Source: Nemopilema nomurai
Taxonomy: Eukaryota > Cnidaria > Scyphozoa > Rhizostomeae > Rhizostomatidae
Length of the DNA stretch: 64,000 nucleotides
Assembly: GCA_003864495.1 (NCBI GenBank)
Contig: ML133433.1
Span: 1,375,618 to 1,439,617, forward strand
Reading direction: 5' to 3'
Each line of letters starts with the position of its first letter. The first letter of the stretch is position 1. Positions 1 to 11,400 of this stretch are shown piece by piece. The position numbers were made by a program, and so were the translations under genes. The notes beneath the pieces were generated by a model. The model was not told the origin of the DNA and ran no database searches. It saw only the letters and a program-made list of their open reading frames with translations.

Positions 1-221
1 AGTCACATCGCCTGATTCACATGTCTCGAAATGTTTGCCGATCTCTGCTTCACGATATCCTCAACAGAAATGTAACCCTGCCCTTGTTAATCGATGATCA
101 TTGTAAAATTATTTTTTTTTGCGTGATTGTGTTCGCGATCGTTTGCAATCATGCTAAGATCAGCGATCGTCTCCGACATGTTTGAACCAAGCCTGAGTGA
201 CCTTTGACCATGGATCGACAG

Positions 222-292
222 TGATTGATTGATTCACATGACTGATTGATTGATGGTCTATCTGATTGATGGACTGATTGATTGATTGTCCT
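222..292. repeat. GATT-rich simple repeat
   Basis: Imperfect tandem GATT/TGATT units (gattgattgatt blocks interrupted by short variants). It is low-complexity DNA downstream of the last visible MMP-A exon. No coding signal is seen. Confidence 0.8.
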
Positions 293-430
293 ATTGAGTA
301 GTGTTGTGTAGTGAGTTGACAATACCTGTAGTTGATTGGTGTGTGTACGTACGTAGCAAGTATTCACGCATTTACAATGCTTGCCAAATTCCTTGGAAAA
401 ACTCGGCATTTCCCTCTTTTTGCGTTTTCA

Positions 431-431
431 T

Positions 432-518
<87 letters not shown>
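431..518. repeat. (TTTA)22 tetranucleotide microsatellite
   Basis: An uninterrupted run of about 22 TTTA units. It translates into artificial Leu-Phe-Ile-Tyr repeats in three frames, which are not genes. Confidence 0.97.
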
Positions 519-519
<1 letters not shown>

Positions 520-683
520 TGCGTCAACAGCTGTTTATCATCCTCCCTCCCAAAAATGTTGGCGAAAAAGTATAGCATCCAATATATCTGGGGTTGACTA
601 AACGCAAGTCGTCGTTAGTGTTCAAACAATTTTGTCAGGCATAGTGTGCATGAAACAGAGACCTGCTGTTGCTAGCAACTCAC

Positions 684-939
684 CATTCATCTTGTTTGGA
701 TAGAAGGCGTGACCAACAGTTCCACCATTGCCATCAAATTCCAAATCACAGAGAGTGCTGTCATGGAGAACATGCTTCTTTGGCTCGAATGAAATCTCGA
801 TGTCTGCTTGGCCTGTGCTGACCTCTGTGAAGCTCAAACCCGCATATTTGTGCCACTCATTAAAAGCTCTTCGGGTCAACAGCAAAGTCACGAAGGGATT
901 TAGATGCGGTGAGAAGTTCTTGAGACGCCACGTGATAGG
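684..939 (-). CDS. Matrix metalloproteinase A, exon with first half of catalytic domain
   Basis: This 256-nt internal exon (phase 0 in, phase 1 out) encodes the N-terminal half of an MMP (metzincin, M10A) catalytic domain. It begins PITWRLKNFSP, which corresponds to the usual 'LTYRI' strand. It continues through RRAFNEWHKYAGLSFTEV and ADIEISF to the structural zinc/calcium region, where KKHVLHD, FDGNGG and GHAFYP keep the structural-zinc histidines and the FDG loop. The acceptor is cccttgcag and the donor is AATG|GTGAGT. The HExxHxxGxxH exon should come next on the minus strand but is not found before the left edge, so the gene is cut by the window. Its phase matches the exon at 4752-4883. 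MMPs are secreted or membrane zinc endopeptidases that cut extracellular matrix. The family call is firm; the full architecture is unknown. Confidence 0.9.
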
Positions 940-3900
940 CTGCAAGGGAAAGGCTGCTTGTATTTCTAGTCTTATCATTTTGCATTGTGAATGGTGCAGA
1001 AAGAGGAATGCTTAAGAGATTATTTTTGCAAATTTTCCCCGTCTAAGCTCGAGTGTACCATGCCGTTCTCTTTACCAGATTGCCTTTAACGCTTCTTCCA
1101 ATTTTGCACGACTCACTCTTGATTAAAAGCTGCCCATAAGAATGATCTATGCTCCAGAGAGAGATATACTGGAGAAGTGACAGTAGCAAATAGCTTTGGT
1201 GCAAGCAAGATTAGGAGAAGAGCCTATAAGGCAATGCTTTCAATTTTTTTGATGTTTATTAAGTCACTTGACTTAATAAACATTATAAATGGGAGTTTTG
1301 AATGCAGAATTGGGTAGACACGCGCGAGCCGTTACAAGATTCTAGAGACATTTCGTATTCTTTAAAAAAGTCAAATCTTCATTTATTTTGTCTTCCACTT
1401 AAACACCATTCGTATTAACGGTTTTAATGACCAAATAAAAGAATCTACCATGGTTAATTCACTAAGGTTTAAGGCCTTGGAATATGAAGCATAGGTTTTC
1501 CGAGAGATTCTGAATGGAATTATTAATACATTTTGCGTCACTGCTTTGGTGCTTTCAAAGCTCTACCCCTTGTCTCCTTTTTTTAAAGCTGATAAAACCT
1601 GGCGGGAATAGTGATAGACAAGTAGCAGTATGAAGCAGAAATAAGTCCGAATGTGACTGTTTTTGTCATTATTGAAAGTATTAAATTGTCGTCCTTTCGT
1701 AACATAATATGAGCCGATTGAATGAGTGTAATGATAAGTTTAAGCTGACAGTCGACGACAAATTAGTATGTGCTTAATTAGCTTAAAGGGAACAAAACCT
1801 ACAGATGGAAGTTAATCCAGACGTAGCACATTTTGGACCTATTCAAACCAACCAGACCAGCCCAGGAAAAGTCTTTGGAGATCCAACATTTTCGATTGGT
1901 CTTTAGATAACGAAAAATAATTTTGCCTTCGACGCATTTAACCCTATATTTATCATTTGTTATTTAAATCAGGTTTCTTAAATCCAGAACAAGAGACATT
2001 TTCGCGCTTTGTACTTTGTCTGTTATTTAACCATTTATCTATCATTTGGAATTTAAATTGCACCCATAATGATTCGATGCTACTTAATAGTAGACATAAC
2101 AAAATTTTGAACGAGATTTAGATTGTCCCTAAATCTCTGTAGATCTATTTCTAAGTATTCCATCCATTCAGTTTTTACTCTAAGTTCATGGCAGTCATAT
2201 ATTTTTGACTTCGTCAAATATGTAGAAATGGAGAAGCCCCAGTTTTCACTCATTGCATTTCAAATTAATCAATCTAATGAGTTGTCTATTATCTCTCTAC
2301 CACTAACACAGTAGAAGAGCATTAGTTTAATATTGGAAAAGCTGCAAAGTTTTGAATCGAATGTAGAAAGAAATCCTCGTGCCTAAAGTAAAGCACGGCC
2401 TAGAAAGTGTCTCGAATGCGACACCAGACATTACAAAAATGTGGATTCTAACAATTAACCTTATTTAACGAGTGGTTACTCGCGACTCATGATTGACACC
2501 AGCTATGGGCTTAGACATGTTTGAAATCCTCTTTCCCGTTGAGGCTTTTAATTAATCCAGGTTGAATTCTAAGAGTCAAAGAGCAATGAGTTGAAACTGA
2601 TCCTTTGACCTGTCGTCTATTGTATGGCTACATCCTATATTGTCAGTTCTCTAGTCTAACTGAAATATCACCGGCCGTTAATGATCAGATTGACTCACAC
2701 AGGATCACTCTTACAGTCTTTTGAGTCGTAACATTCAATAATTTCCACTGGAACCACTCGTGATTTGAAATGAGGTGCAATTTTCCAAACTCTAATTCGA
2801 ATTACAAGGTTAGTGTAAAAGTAGCAAAAATGACCTGTCACAAGAAACGTGACTAGTTCAATTGAGCAAAGGTACTGCAGCGCCTCGCTAACAGAATTGT
2901 TGGTCATTTGCAGGAAATATTGCAGCAAATTTTGCTACTGAAACAAAAAGCCACGACCTTATAAAAATTTTAACAAGTTACGAGAAAGATGCTTATTTGA
3001 TGCTTGTCTCATACTTGATTAAACATAAAGGGTAACTATAAGCAAGGTTAGCTGTCTAGGGGTTTCATGTTGATGTACAGCAGTTGTTTACGCTTATTTG
3101 GGGCAACGTTATCAATAGTATTTGTATAGTTTGTTTCAGGGCAATTACTTTAGGTTGAGCTACACCGTGCTCGATCTCTTGCAAGAGTAGTCGGAACACC
3201 GTGCTCGATTCTTAAATTAGAACAAGTGTTCCAAGACCCTTGGCAGATAATTTTAGGGTCTTGAAAAATTGTCTTTTTCGTCATTAAATCTTGACTCACG
3301 TTAATCCGAGTCAACTTTAATCAATTGATCTAATTCTGACATATGTCAAACTGTATTATAGATTTATGCTATCGGCATATTAGTCGAGTACTTTATCTAA
3401 TTTCTGTGAATCGTTCAAGTATGTAAAGTGAAATTCCGAATTATCCTCCTTGGGTTGGGCTCAAATCTACTGGTTAATTGATAACATGCTCATGGTTATT
3501 CTTTCATAAGGACCGGATCTTTCTCAAGACTAAATTGAGACAAAATGTCACATGGTCTAATGATCACGGATATCATCACACCATAGCTAAATGTCACGAT
3601 AAAGGGCATTTTGATACAGTACAGCTTTTAACCAATTTCGTCGTAGGTAAGCCAATAACCTTCTACTTTATTATTTGCACAAGAATCGAAGATAGGGGCT
3701 ACTCTCATCAGATAACGGAGAAACCATTCATCTTTTAATTATATGATTTTTCCCAAGGTTTTTTGTATCAAGAACCTTGACATTCTTTAGATCAGCATTT
3801 GATGCTTTTTCAGCTGTTTATGTTTCCTAATATTAACGGCCTTATATGAAAATATGGTTTGAAAAAAGTTTTGAAAAATAATGCTGATTGATTCAATGGA

Positions 3901-4751
3901 AATGTGCTAACAATCATTATCATTATTCTGAGCCTGAATGTCGTGGAAATATCAAGGTCTTTTGTAAATGAAAAGATAGTTGAATTAATTGATTGAAACA
4001 AATATACAGTGGCCAAAGTAAAAAAACTTCATCTTATACTGGTGTGGTAGAAACAAAATATGTTATGCCGACGTGTGACATGCAGGAACAATGCTGATAA
4101 TTTTCTCCTCACGGTGGAAGCTACCTTAACCGTTAGTATTCTTAAAGAGAAATTGTTATCTGGATATTCAGAACAACTTGACAAGTGCAATATCAATATC
4201 GATATTAGTCGCTAAGCCCAATAGAGTGATGGTATGGACGTCATTGATCAGATGACATAATTGACCTTTGGCCTTTTCAGTGGCGGTGAATTTTCAGTGT
4301 ACTGTAGCAATTCTCCTGTGTTCTTCGTTGAGGAGTCGACGTGCGGTAACTTCTGTTTCGACCACAAGTATCAATACAATCAAACTCCTGTATTGCATCC
4401 ATCGACAAACGATCATCGCCCATTCATGTGTCTCAGCAAAACACAGAGCAAAACTCTTCGTATCTCTTGACATACATTAAATTCGCCGTGTAGTCAAAAT
4501 TCCTTTCGTGAACAGATATCAAATAACCTCAAATTCATCGCAAACTCTATGAATAGCTAAGGCTGATGTTGTATTGAAGCAGTAGAACGGAGTATTGTAT
4601 ATAGAACAACTTACCGTTTTTCCTTCCGTGGATAGATATCAAATTACCTCAAATCCATCGCAAACTCCATGAATAGCCAAGTCTAACGTTGTATTAAGGT
4701 TAAACTAACGTTATAGTAAAGGAAGGGAGTATTGTATATAAAATGACCTAC
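940..4751 (-). other. MMP-A intron
   Basis: Non-coding interval between two phase-compatible MMP-A exons. It contains a perfect palindrome (1252-1283) and a tandem duplication next to the upstream exon (4500-4757). No other coding exon is recognised; the ORFs here are short and lack domain similarity. Confidence 0.7.
1252..1283. repeat. Perfect 15-bp inverted repeat with 2-nt spacer
   Basis: The left arm ATGTTTATTAAGTCA is followed by CT and then its exact reverse complement, giving a 32-bp hairpin-capable sequence in the MMP-A intron. It contains no obvious transposon terminus. Confidence 0.9.
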
Positions 4752-4757
4752 CGTTTT
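4500..4757. repeat. Tandem duplication carrying a copied 5' splice site
   Basis: Copy 1 (4500-4620) and copy 2 (4621-4757) share the blocks agatatcaaat, cctcaaat, catcgcaaact, atgaatagc, gagtattgtatata and the end ccgtttt. Copy 2 has an extra stretch of about 16 bp. On the minus strand the shared end is the MMP-A exon/intron junction AAAACG|GT. The duplicate therefore holds a second donor (about 4615/4614) reading GTAAGT, closer to consensus than the donor of the real exon, GTAGGT. Confidence 0.8.
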
Positions 4758-4883
4758 CTCCCATTTGGCTCCATTCACAATGAATCTTCGTTTCCTTTTA
4801 CTCTGCTGTTCAGTGGCGTCCTTATTTCCACACAAATGCTTGGCAACTTTTGGTCCCATTTTCTTAACTGGCATTTGTCCCTG
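4752..4883 (-). CDS. Matrix metalloproteinase A, exon with propeptide end and furin site
   Basis: A 132-nt exon (44 codons, phase 0-0; acceptor ttcttacag, donor ACG|GTAGGT). It encodes the end of an MMP propeptide and the start of the mature enzyme. Cys18 sits in AKHLCGNKDA, where the family cysteine switch is PRCGxxD: the Pro-Arg pair before Cys is replaced by His-Leu. Residues 28-33 (SKRKRR) are a furin-type cleavage site, followed by FIVNGAKWEKT, the usual 'KW' start of the mature enzyme. It joins in phase to the catalytic exon at 684-939. The upstream peptidoglycan-binding-like propeptide exon was not found. The weak cysteine switch suggests poor latency or reliance on another inhibitory contact; that part is inference. 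Confidence 0.85.
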
Positions 4884-7800
4884 CTGTAAGAAACAACTGA
4901 ATTAACATCTTCGTGCATAATTATTCCAGGATTATTACTACTGACCTTTTTTCAGAGAATATTTACATAGTTAAATTCAACTTATCCGATGTCCATATTT
5001 ATCAAAAATGACGTCACAAGCAAAAGCTCAATCAACATGCGATTAGCAAACCGATAAACCCATTTAATCGCAAGCTTTTGTTCACGTGGAGACTTTGAAG
5101 CATGTTCAAATGTTTCTTCGATTGTAGCCAACTGATTATCAGGGCTGATTATATCAGATTTGCATATTCAATAATTTTTCATTGACAAGAAAAAGCGGAG
5201 CTAGCTTTTGCGTACAGTATTGTGAAGTTTTGTGCCGCAAAGCACTTGTTCGCAATTTTTCATTATCGAGAATGCCTGCCAAAGTCCAAAGGGCACTTCT
5301 TTGTTTATTATACTAAACATGCCTATCCCATATGTAGGGAGTGTTTGACTGAAACGCTACCTATTTGGTGGAACGTCTAGTACCTTCGGGAATTGAAGTA
5401 CACAACCCTTGAGGCGCTTCAAAAGTTTCCCTCAGTATCTTTAGTTTTTTAGTAGACACTCGAATAGCACCCAGATCTACTGATATCCACAAGATTTTGA
5501 TATTTGGAACAAAATTTATCCTTTAAAGAGTTCAGGGAGTGGGCTGATGAAAATTGAAGAGTTGGAAGATGAGGCGGATGGAGGAGGACCTTGGAGAAAG
5601 CCAGAAATGGAGAGGAGGGAAGAATTAGGATAGTATAGAAAGTGCACGTTGCAAATTTTCCCAATCAAGTTGTTGCATCATAACATTGCTTGCTGGAATC
5701 ACAACAGTAGACCTCACGAAAGCTTCACCGTTTAAGCAAAAACATTGTTTAAATAGACTTGAAAGACATCTTTATAAACAGTTGTGAACTTTTTCTTTCG
5801 AGTGACCCAGTAAAATGTTATTTCTGTTCAATGTTTAGAATGCGCTGTCCTGCGAGAGTATTTATCATTAAAAAGAACATAAATGTCCAAGCTCTAAGAA
5901 AATCCTGTTGTCCAAAAATATTTATCTTTCTTAAGCTACTTGTTTTACGGTTACAGTGCCCCAGTCTACCCAGTTCTGTGCCATTTCCACGCCCAAAGCC
6001 TTCTCGCTTTGAGGAGATGTCTCGCCGTGTAATTAGATTGCCCGCTTGAATTGGTTCATTGCTTCACATAGTGTTTTGTATGCTGTTGGTCACCGTCAAT
6101 GGCATGATTCCATAACTGATTATTCGGTTTTCATGATAGATTCTCTTTAGAGGAACACCCTCTTTCAGAAAGGACGCCCGTTTACCACTACACCATTGAC
6201 TTTAAAATTCATTTTGGTTAAAAAACGAGTATGATTGGGAATGAACTGGATTAAGATGTTTTACATATTCCTTCAAGGTTGCTTCTGTTTCGATTCTGTA
6301 CTTGCGATGCTAAGGGCAGCAAGTGAAAGGACAGCAATGAAAAGACGTTAACGGCTTGAATGCGGAGAAATAGAATTGAGGCGTCTCAAGTTAAAAGGCA
6401 TTCCAGGCCATATTGCTGACCACTGGGGGATGTAACAGCAAGCAGAGAGATACAAGGATTCAATCCACTCAGTTGCCCTTCAAAATACGAGTTTAATGAC
6501 GAGAAAAACTGCTAGTTGGTGGTATTTTTAACAACGGTAACCTCAAGCCCCCAGACCGGAGCATGCATTCCTTTCTGATCATGGATTCTCCGGTAAACGT
6601 AACGGCCGAGCCCTTAGAAAGACACGCGTAATGGCCAATAGGAGTGGCTTCGGACGTCGAAGGCTAGATAAAGAGGGTCATATGTCCATAGACCGCCGTG
6701 AAAACCATTGAAGAAAAGAGGTTTCTGAAAAAGAGAATCATGTTGCAACCTCTTCTCGGTTATGTTGAGTTGAAAGGAAAGTTCTGAATTGAGAATTATC
6801 AACACTCTTATAATACTGGTGTATCTTGCGTCTTGTGTGTGCTAACACTGATCATTTTAGAGAAGTCAGACATCTCTACATCTACAAGTAAGAATTATAG
6901 AGGATCATAAGAAATGAAAGCAGTTCAGTCCAAAGTCCAAAATCCGTACCAACTTGTTGCGTTTAGGTTGGTTTACCCTCTCCACCCTCCCGTCTGTTCG
7001 GTGTTGACGAGCAATTATCTTTTGAACTCCTTGAATTAGAAGAGTTGCTTAGAGAATTTTTTGAAGATAATATGAAATCATAGTCATTAAGCTACTCATC
7101 TTCAGGTATGTGCCGATTGGGGATATGCCGATTGGGGATATGCCGATTGGGGTTGGGCCGTGGGGAGCGTCAATGTCTGGAAAACAACTTGGAAGTCGGT
7201 GATGCATTGGGGAACCTAAGGTTAATTGGGAACTTTGACCAAGTTTGAACCTGTGAAACAAATTTTCTGTGGAGAAAAGTCGGTCACTTTTTTTCTAAAT
7301 GCCCCCGTCCCCTTTCCCTCCAATCTAAATGCTCTAGGCACATCACTGCTCATCTCCATCGAAGGATTGTGGAGGGTTGATTCCGCTAGGGCGTTGTCTA
7401 ATGAATATAAGGCGCCTCATTCACCTTTGAGCTCAAACACACAGTGAAATAGTTTTCTGAGATTGCTTTTCAGAGTCAAATTTTGAGCTAAGAAGCTGTG
7501 TTTCGTGACTTGATGAATTATTCAAAAAGGTGGGATGATAACACGTAAGCTGAGAAGCCAACTGACAGACAGCGCCATCGTGGTTAAAATTTTACAACAT
7601 AATTAGATGGCATGAACTTGGACAACCGACATGCTAAAACGCGTCTGAGCAGAAATAAATAGACAACTACTGCTGAAAGAAGCGGATAACCTCTTATACC
7701 GTTTGGTTGAAGTATCTCACTAGAATAAATGAATCTTTCAATTAAATATAAAGAAAGAAGGTCCTCTATAAGTCTAGTCTTTATGATGCAGTCTGCAATC

Positions 7801-7914
7801 ACTTTGAAGCTCCTACCTGCTGTACTCTCTTATAAACTTTCTGAAAGTTTGCATATTCATTCTTAAATGCGAATGCGTCCGATACTTTCTACCCTCCTGT
7901 ATAGAAGTAAAAGC
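4884..7914. other. Non-coding stretch upstream of the MMP-A propeptide exon
   Basis: No recognisable exon. I searched the minus strand for the missing MMP prodomain exon (YLxxYGYL-type strand followed by LxxxQxxxGLxxTG) and did not find it. A possible tRNA-like SINE 5' part lies near 6165-6210 (minus), where an A-box-like TGGTGTAGTGGTAAACGG is visible but no clear B box. A short 15-bp minisatellite is at 7111-7154. Confidence 0.5.
7111..7154. repeat. 15-bp minisatellite, three copies
   Basis: The unit tgccgattggggata is repeated three times, the last copy partial. On the minus strand it reads as PIGIS repeats, which are not considered coding. Confidence 0.85.
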
Positions 7915-8112
7915 CTATTTGAAAGTTTGAAGTGATTCACAGTCGATATCGATCACCTCATCGATGTTAAACGCGGTACAGATGTGCCCTTCATCCCGCA
8001 CGAAGCTAAAGCCCTCTGGCAATGCAGAAGGCGTGGCTCTCCCCTTTGTCCATACTATTTCGTAGCCGACATAAAAATTTAACTTGTAAGCTGTCAATTT
8101 GTTTGACTTCAT
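7915..8112 (-). CDS. Putative small secreted protein, exon 2
   Basis: An acceptor-like sequence (catgttgtgttag) precedes an open frame of 65 codons ending in TAG. It contains YEIVWTKGRATPSALPEGF and two Cys (HICTAF, DIDCES). It joins in phase 0 to the signal-peptide exon at 8302-8400, giving a 98-aa secreted protein that keeps two Cys after signal removal. No family is recognised. It could instead be read-through from an MMP-A exon 1 or a chance ORF; the clean acceptor, in-phase join and non-repetitive composition support a real exon only moderately. Confidence 0.4.
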   Translation of the reverse strand: MKSNKLTAYKLNFYVGYEIVWTKGRATPSALPEGFSFVRDEGHICTAFNIDEVIDIDCESLQTFK

Positions 8113-8301
8113 CTAACACAACATGAATGGTGATTTATTGGAATCATTTCTTCAAAACTAGTATCTGCCATAGTTCACGATATATCAGCCAATCTGCTTT
8201 CTACTATAAAAGAATACATCATCTACATACTCTTGTGTTTTGGCAGAAAAAAATAACATGCTGTGTCATCTGTTTATGTTTTTGAAAACAGTAAAAAGTA
8301 C

Positions 8302-8400
8302 CTTTAGCGTTCCTTTTTTATCGCCTTGCATCGGTTTGCCAAAAACCAGTATCACCGAGCAGCCCAAGAGTGCCAGGAAAACGAATCGCGCCATGGCCAT
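8302..8400 (-). CDS. Signal-peptide exon (small secreted protein or MMP-A exon 1)
   Basis: ATG at 8400 (a second in-frame ATG at 8394) opens a typical signal peptide, RFVFLALLGCSVILVFG, followed by KPMQGDKKGTLK and a phase-0 donor AAG|GTAC. It has the same layout as MMP-B exon 1 (signal, about a dozen residues, phase-0 junction) and lies 3.4 kb upstream of the MMP-A propeptide exon on the same strand, so it may be MMP-A exon 1. It also joins cleanly to the ORF at 7915-8112. The sequence alone does not decide between the two, and alternative splicing could use both. Confidence 0.65.
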
Positions 8401-11400
8401 CTCGCTGTTCCAATGCCTAAACCAAGCGCAAGCCTCCAAAACAGGATTCGGCGATCCAAGCCCCGTTTGAACATGAGAGTCACTTCGATCTCTTTAATAG
8501 TGGTTTGTCACGTGATCCAGCCCTTTTCTCTGCAGGAGAAAGAACAGTCGTACCGCACCTCGTGTGCATGTTTGTTTATCAACCTTGAAACAACATTCAT
8601 ATTAAACTAATAACGTCTTCTCATAATCGCATGGGTCGTTGGAGCCGGTAGGAAATATTGGAAAAATACTCGAAACTGTATTAGGTAGCAAGAAAGCACC
8701 CATGCTATAACAGACGTAGCTATGTGACAGGGTTGCTCCAAGTTAACTAAGGTCACAATTTCTCAAAATGAATATCAAGTCTCTATTAACCCTAATTTTT
8801 TACTCATATTGGTGGTTAAAATGAACAAGACATTATTGTCCACTGAAACGCGCCACGAAACTTTCATTGGGTGTCTGAGAAGATTTTCTGTTCATTTTAA
8901 TCAAATCTTGTTGTGCTTTTAACTTACTTCTAAGTCGTCAACTCAATTAACAGTTGATAGTAAAAGCATCTGTCACAATTATGTTCGGGCCAGCTCTCTC
9001 CAGACTTGGTATGCAAGTCCCGGTAAAATGTTGGCTCAAGTATTCAATGTCTGTATTAGCTCAAGGGTGTAATGTTAGACAATAAGGGGACAATAATATA
9101 AGCTGCCAAGCTACCACCAACCAAGTAGGCTCAGAAACAGTTATTCAGAAATGAGCTATTGCAAGAGATTCATTTCTGTTATGTCTCCTCGAATCGCTAT
9201 TTTCTATAGGGTGAGATTCCTTCAAAGCCGCAAAAGCCTAGAGCTCACGTCTCACGGAATTTGTGAGCCTCTTGAAGAATATTACTTAAGACATGGTTTA
9301 GGTTTTTAGCATTCTGAGCCTCCTTACTCATAACACCAACGAAATCGATATTCGTCTATAGCCACTTGTTCAAAACTACCTCTACAGTAGCATATGATAG
9401 AAGGAACTATTTAACCATTTGCTGTTAAGGCTTTTGTACGTTTCTCTTTGCTTTGATCCAAGTAGTTCTTTTTCAAACAGATTCCATGAGTTGAAATATT
9501 TAAACTATCTTCCAACTTTTAATAAGGCTCCCCCAAACAGCCACCGCATATAGAACCAGGCCCAATATTGCAAGCACGCAATATTCAACATGTCATTTCG
9601 TAGCATAACTTAGCCATCCTTCTCTTATGTTCATCTTTGAATCGGAACGAAGAAGAATGTCGATGGAAAGAAGATTCCCCTTGCATCTATCAAAAAGCCA
9701 ATTTATGCCACCGTTCGTTTTTAATTACCTCTGTAGCAATTGCATATGAATTACACATTTGCAAGAATTGCTTTCTGTAATGAACGATGAAATGTTTCAT
9801 TACCCTGCACCAACAGCTATTATCAACCACGTGGCAGACGTTCTTAATGTGGGCAGCCCAGAGGAAGGCTTCTTAAGCAAATTGTGCCAGTCCCATAGAG
9901 GTGACAGACTAATATGTGGAATCGGAAAACCCAAAAAGAATTAAGAAGGTATAAAGTCGTTATTGGTTATTTATTTCATAAGTCCGTGGTTAAGAGGTGG
10001 GGCGACTACCTTCGTTGTCAATGGGCCATGTTTAAGAGAAAATATTCAGTCAAAATCAATGTATACTGATAAACCGTGCGATGCAGATATCAGATACAGA
10101 CAATCACCAAATCAAATATTATAGATGGATGACATGTAGGCAATACAGTTTTCGAAATATGTTAGAAATTCTGTCTGTTAAGGTTAACGTTCCATCTTGT
10201 AGCCAGATGAACTTTTGTCTAGACTTGCCTTTATGCGTTGACGATACATGCAATACATTCTAATGTTCTTGCGTACTTGTAATATTTTTTTGCCATTCCC
10301 TCTTCTGTAAGTTCTAACGATATCAAACATCCCCTTATTCCAGCTTCCTTGGAATGAAGTGAACTGAGCGTCCCATGAAATTTTTTTAAATTCCAATAAA
10401 GCAAATCTGTATGACAAGATAATTGAAATAGATAATTGAAAAACTGTGATTGAAATAATAAATACTGCTTGAAGATAATTGGATTGTTGAATGTATTGGG
10501 TGAGGTTTATATTTTACCACATTCAGGATATGAGAAGAACAAAGAGAGAGCACTACTCATATATAAAACTATCATTGACTCAATTCAATTTCATAAAGAA
10601 GTATTTAGTTAGATGGGTACAGAGGATCAAAGGTAAATTTAGATCTTCCTTAAGTTTAGATGTCTCATGGCTCTTTCAGATCATACATGAAACGCATTTG
10701 CATCTTGATTTATGCCTTAGCAGAAATACTGTTATCGTTTCTAGACAAAGTATAAAGTTGCATCACAGAATTCGCTGCTATAGATGAATAATGGATGCCC
10801 CAAGGTTCATTACCTTAACATTTGCAATGTTGAGATCAGCTAGAATTATTTTGCGCAAAACGAAAAAGACCTTCATTTTGAAAACACGAGCCTTCCTGTC
10901 TCAGTTGCAATATCTGAAAACATATTATGCGAACTTTTGTTATGTTGGGGGATCTAAAGATTAGATAATTGAAGGCAAAGAATTCCTAAAGTTCAGGTTG
11001 GGCCTATCATTATTGTCATTTTTAACTAAATTGCTTCTCTTATCACATGTGCTGTGTCAGGTCATCTTCTTACATACAAAGCTAATTTACGAAAAACGCT
11101 TCGAAATCCAAACATCATTTTTGCCTGAGTAGCACCCTTTGAATTTCTCCGAATTTAATCTTATTACGGAATTAGGCCTAATAAAATAAAGTTGAAACAA
11201 AAACTGACTTTAAAGCCCAACGGCTGTCAAATTGTTTCACTTCAATTTCAACAAGGTTTTTGTGAAGTTGGAGCCCCATTTTAGCCTACTCGTACATCTT
11301 GCCTTGCTCTTTTCCCTTTAAGGCTGCCACACGTTTAGGTTTCTCTGCCCCACCTAATTGATAAGTATTACTGTCGTGTCGTTATCATTCTTGCTGGTTC

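Noticed and set aside
301..601. Three overlapping plus-strand ORFs rich in Leu-Phe-Ile-Tyr
   Set aside because: They are translations of the (TTTA)n microsatellite.
9759..9944. Plus-strand 61-codon ORF with protein-like composition
   Set aside because: No recognised family, no splice context and no neighbouring exon in phase.
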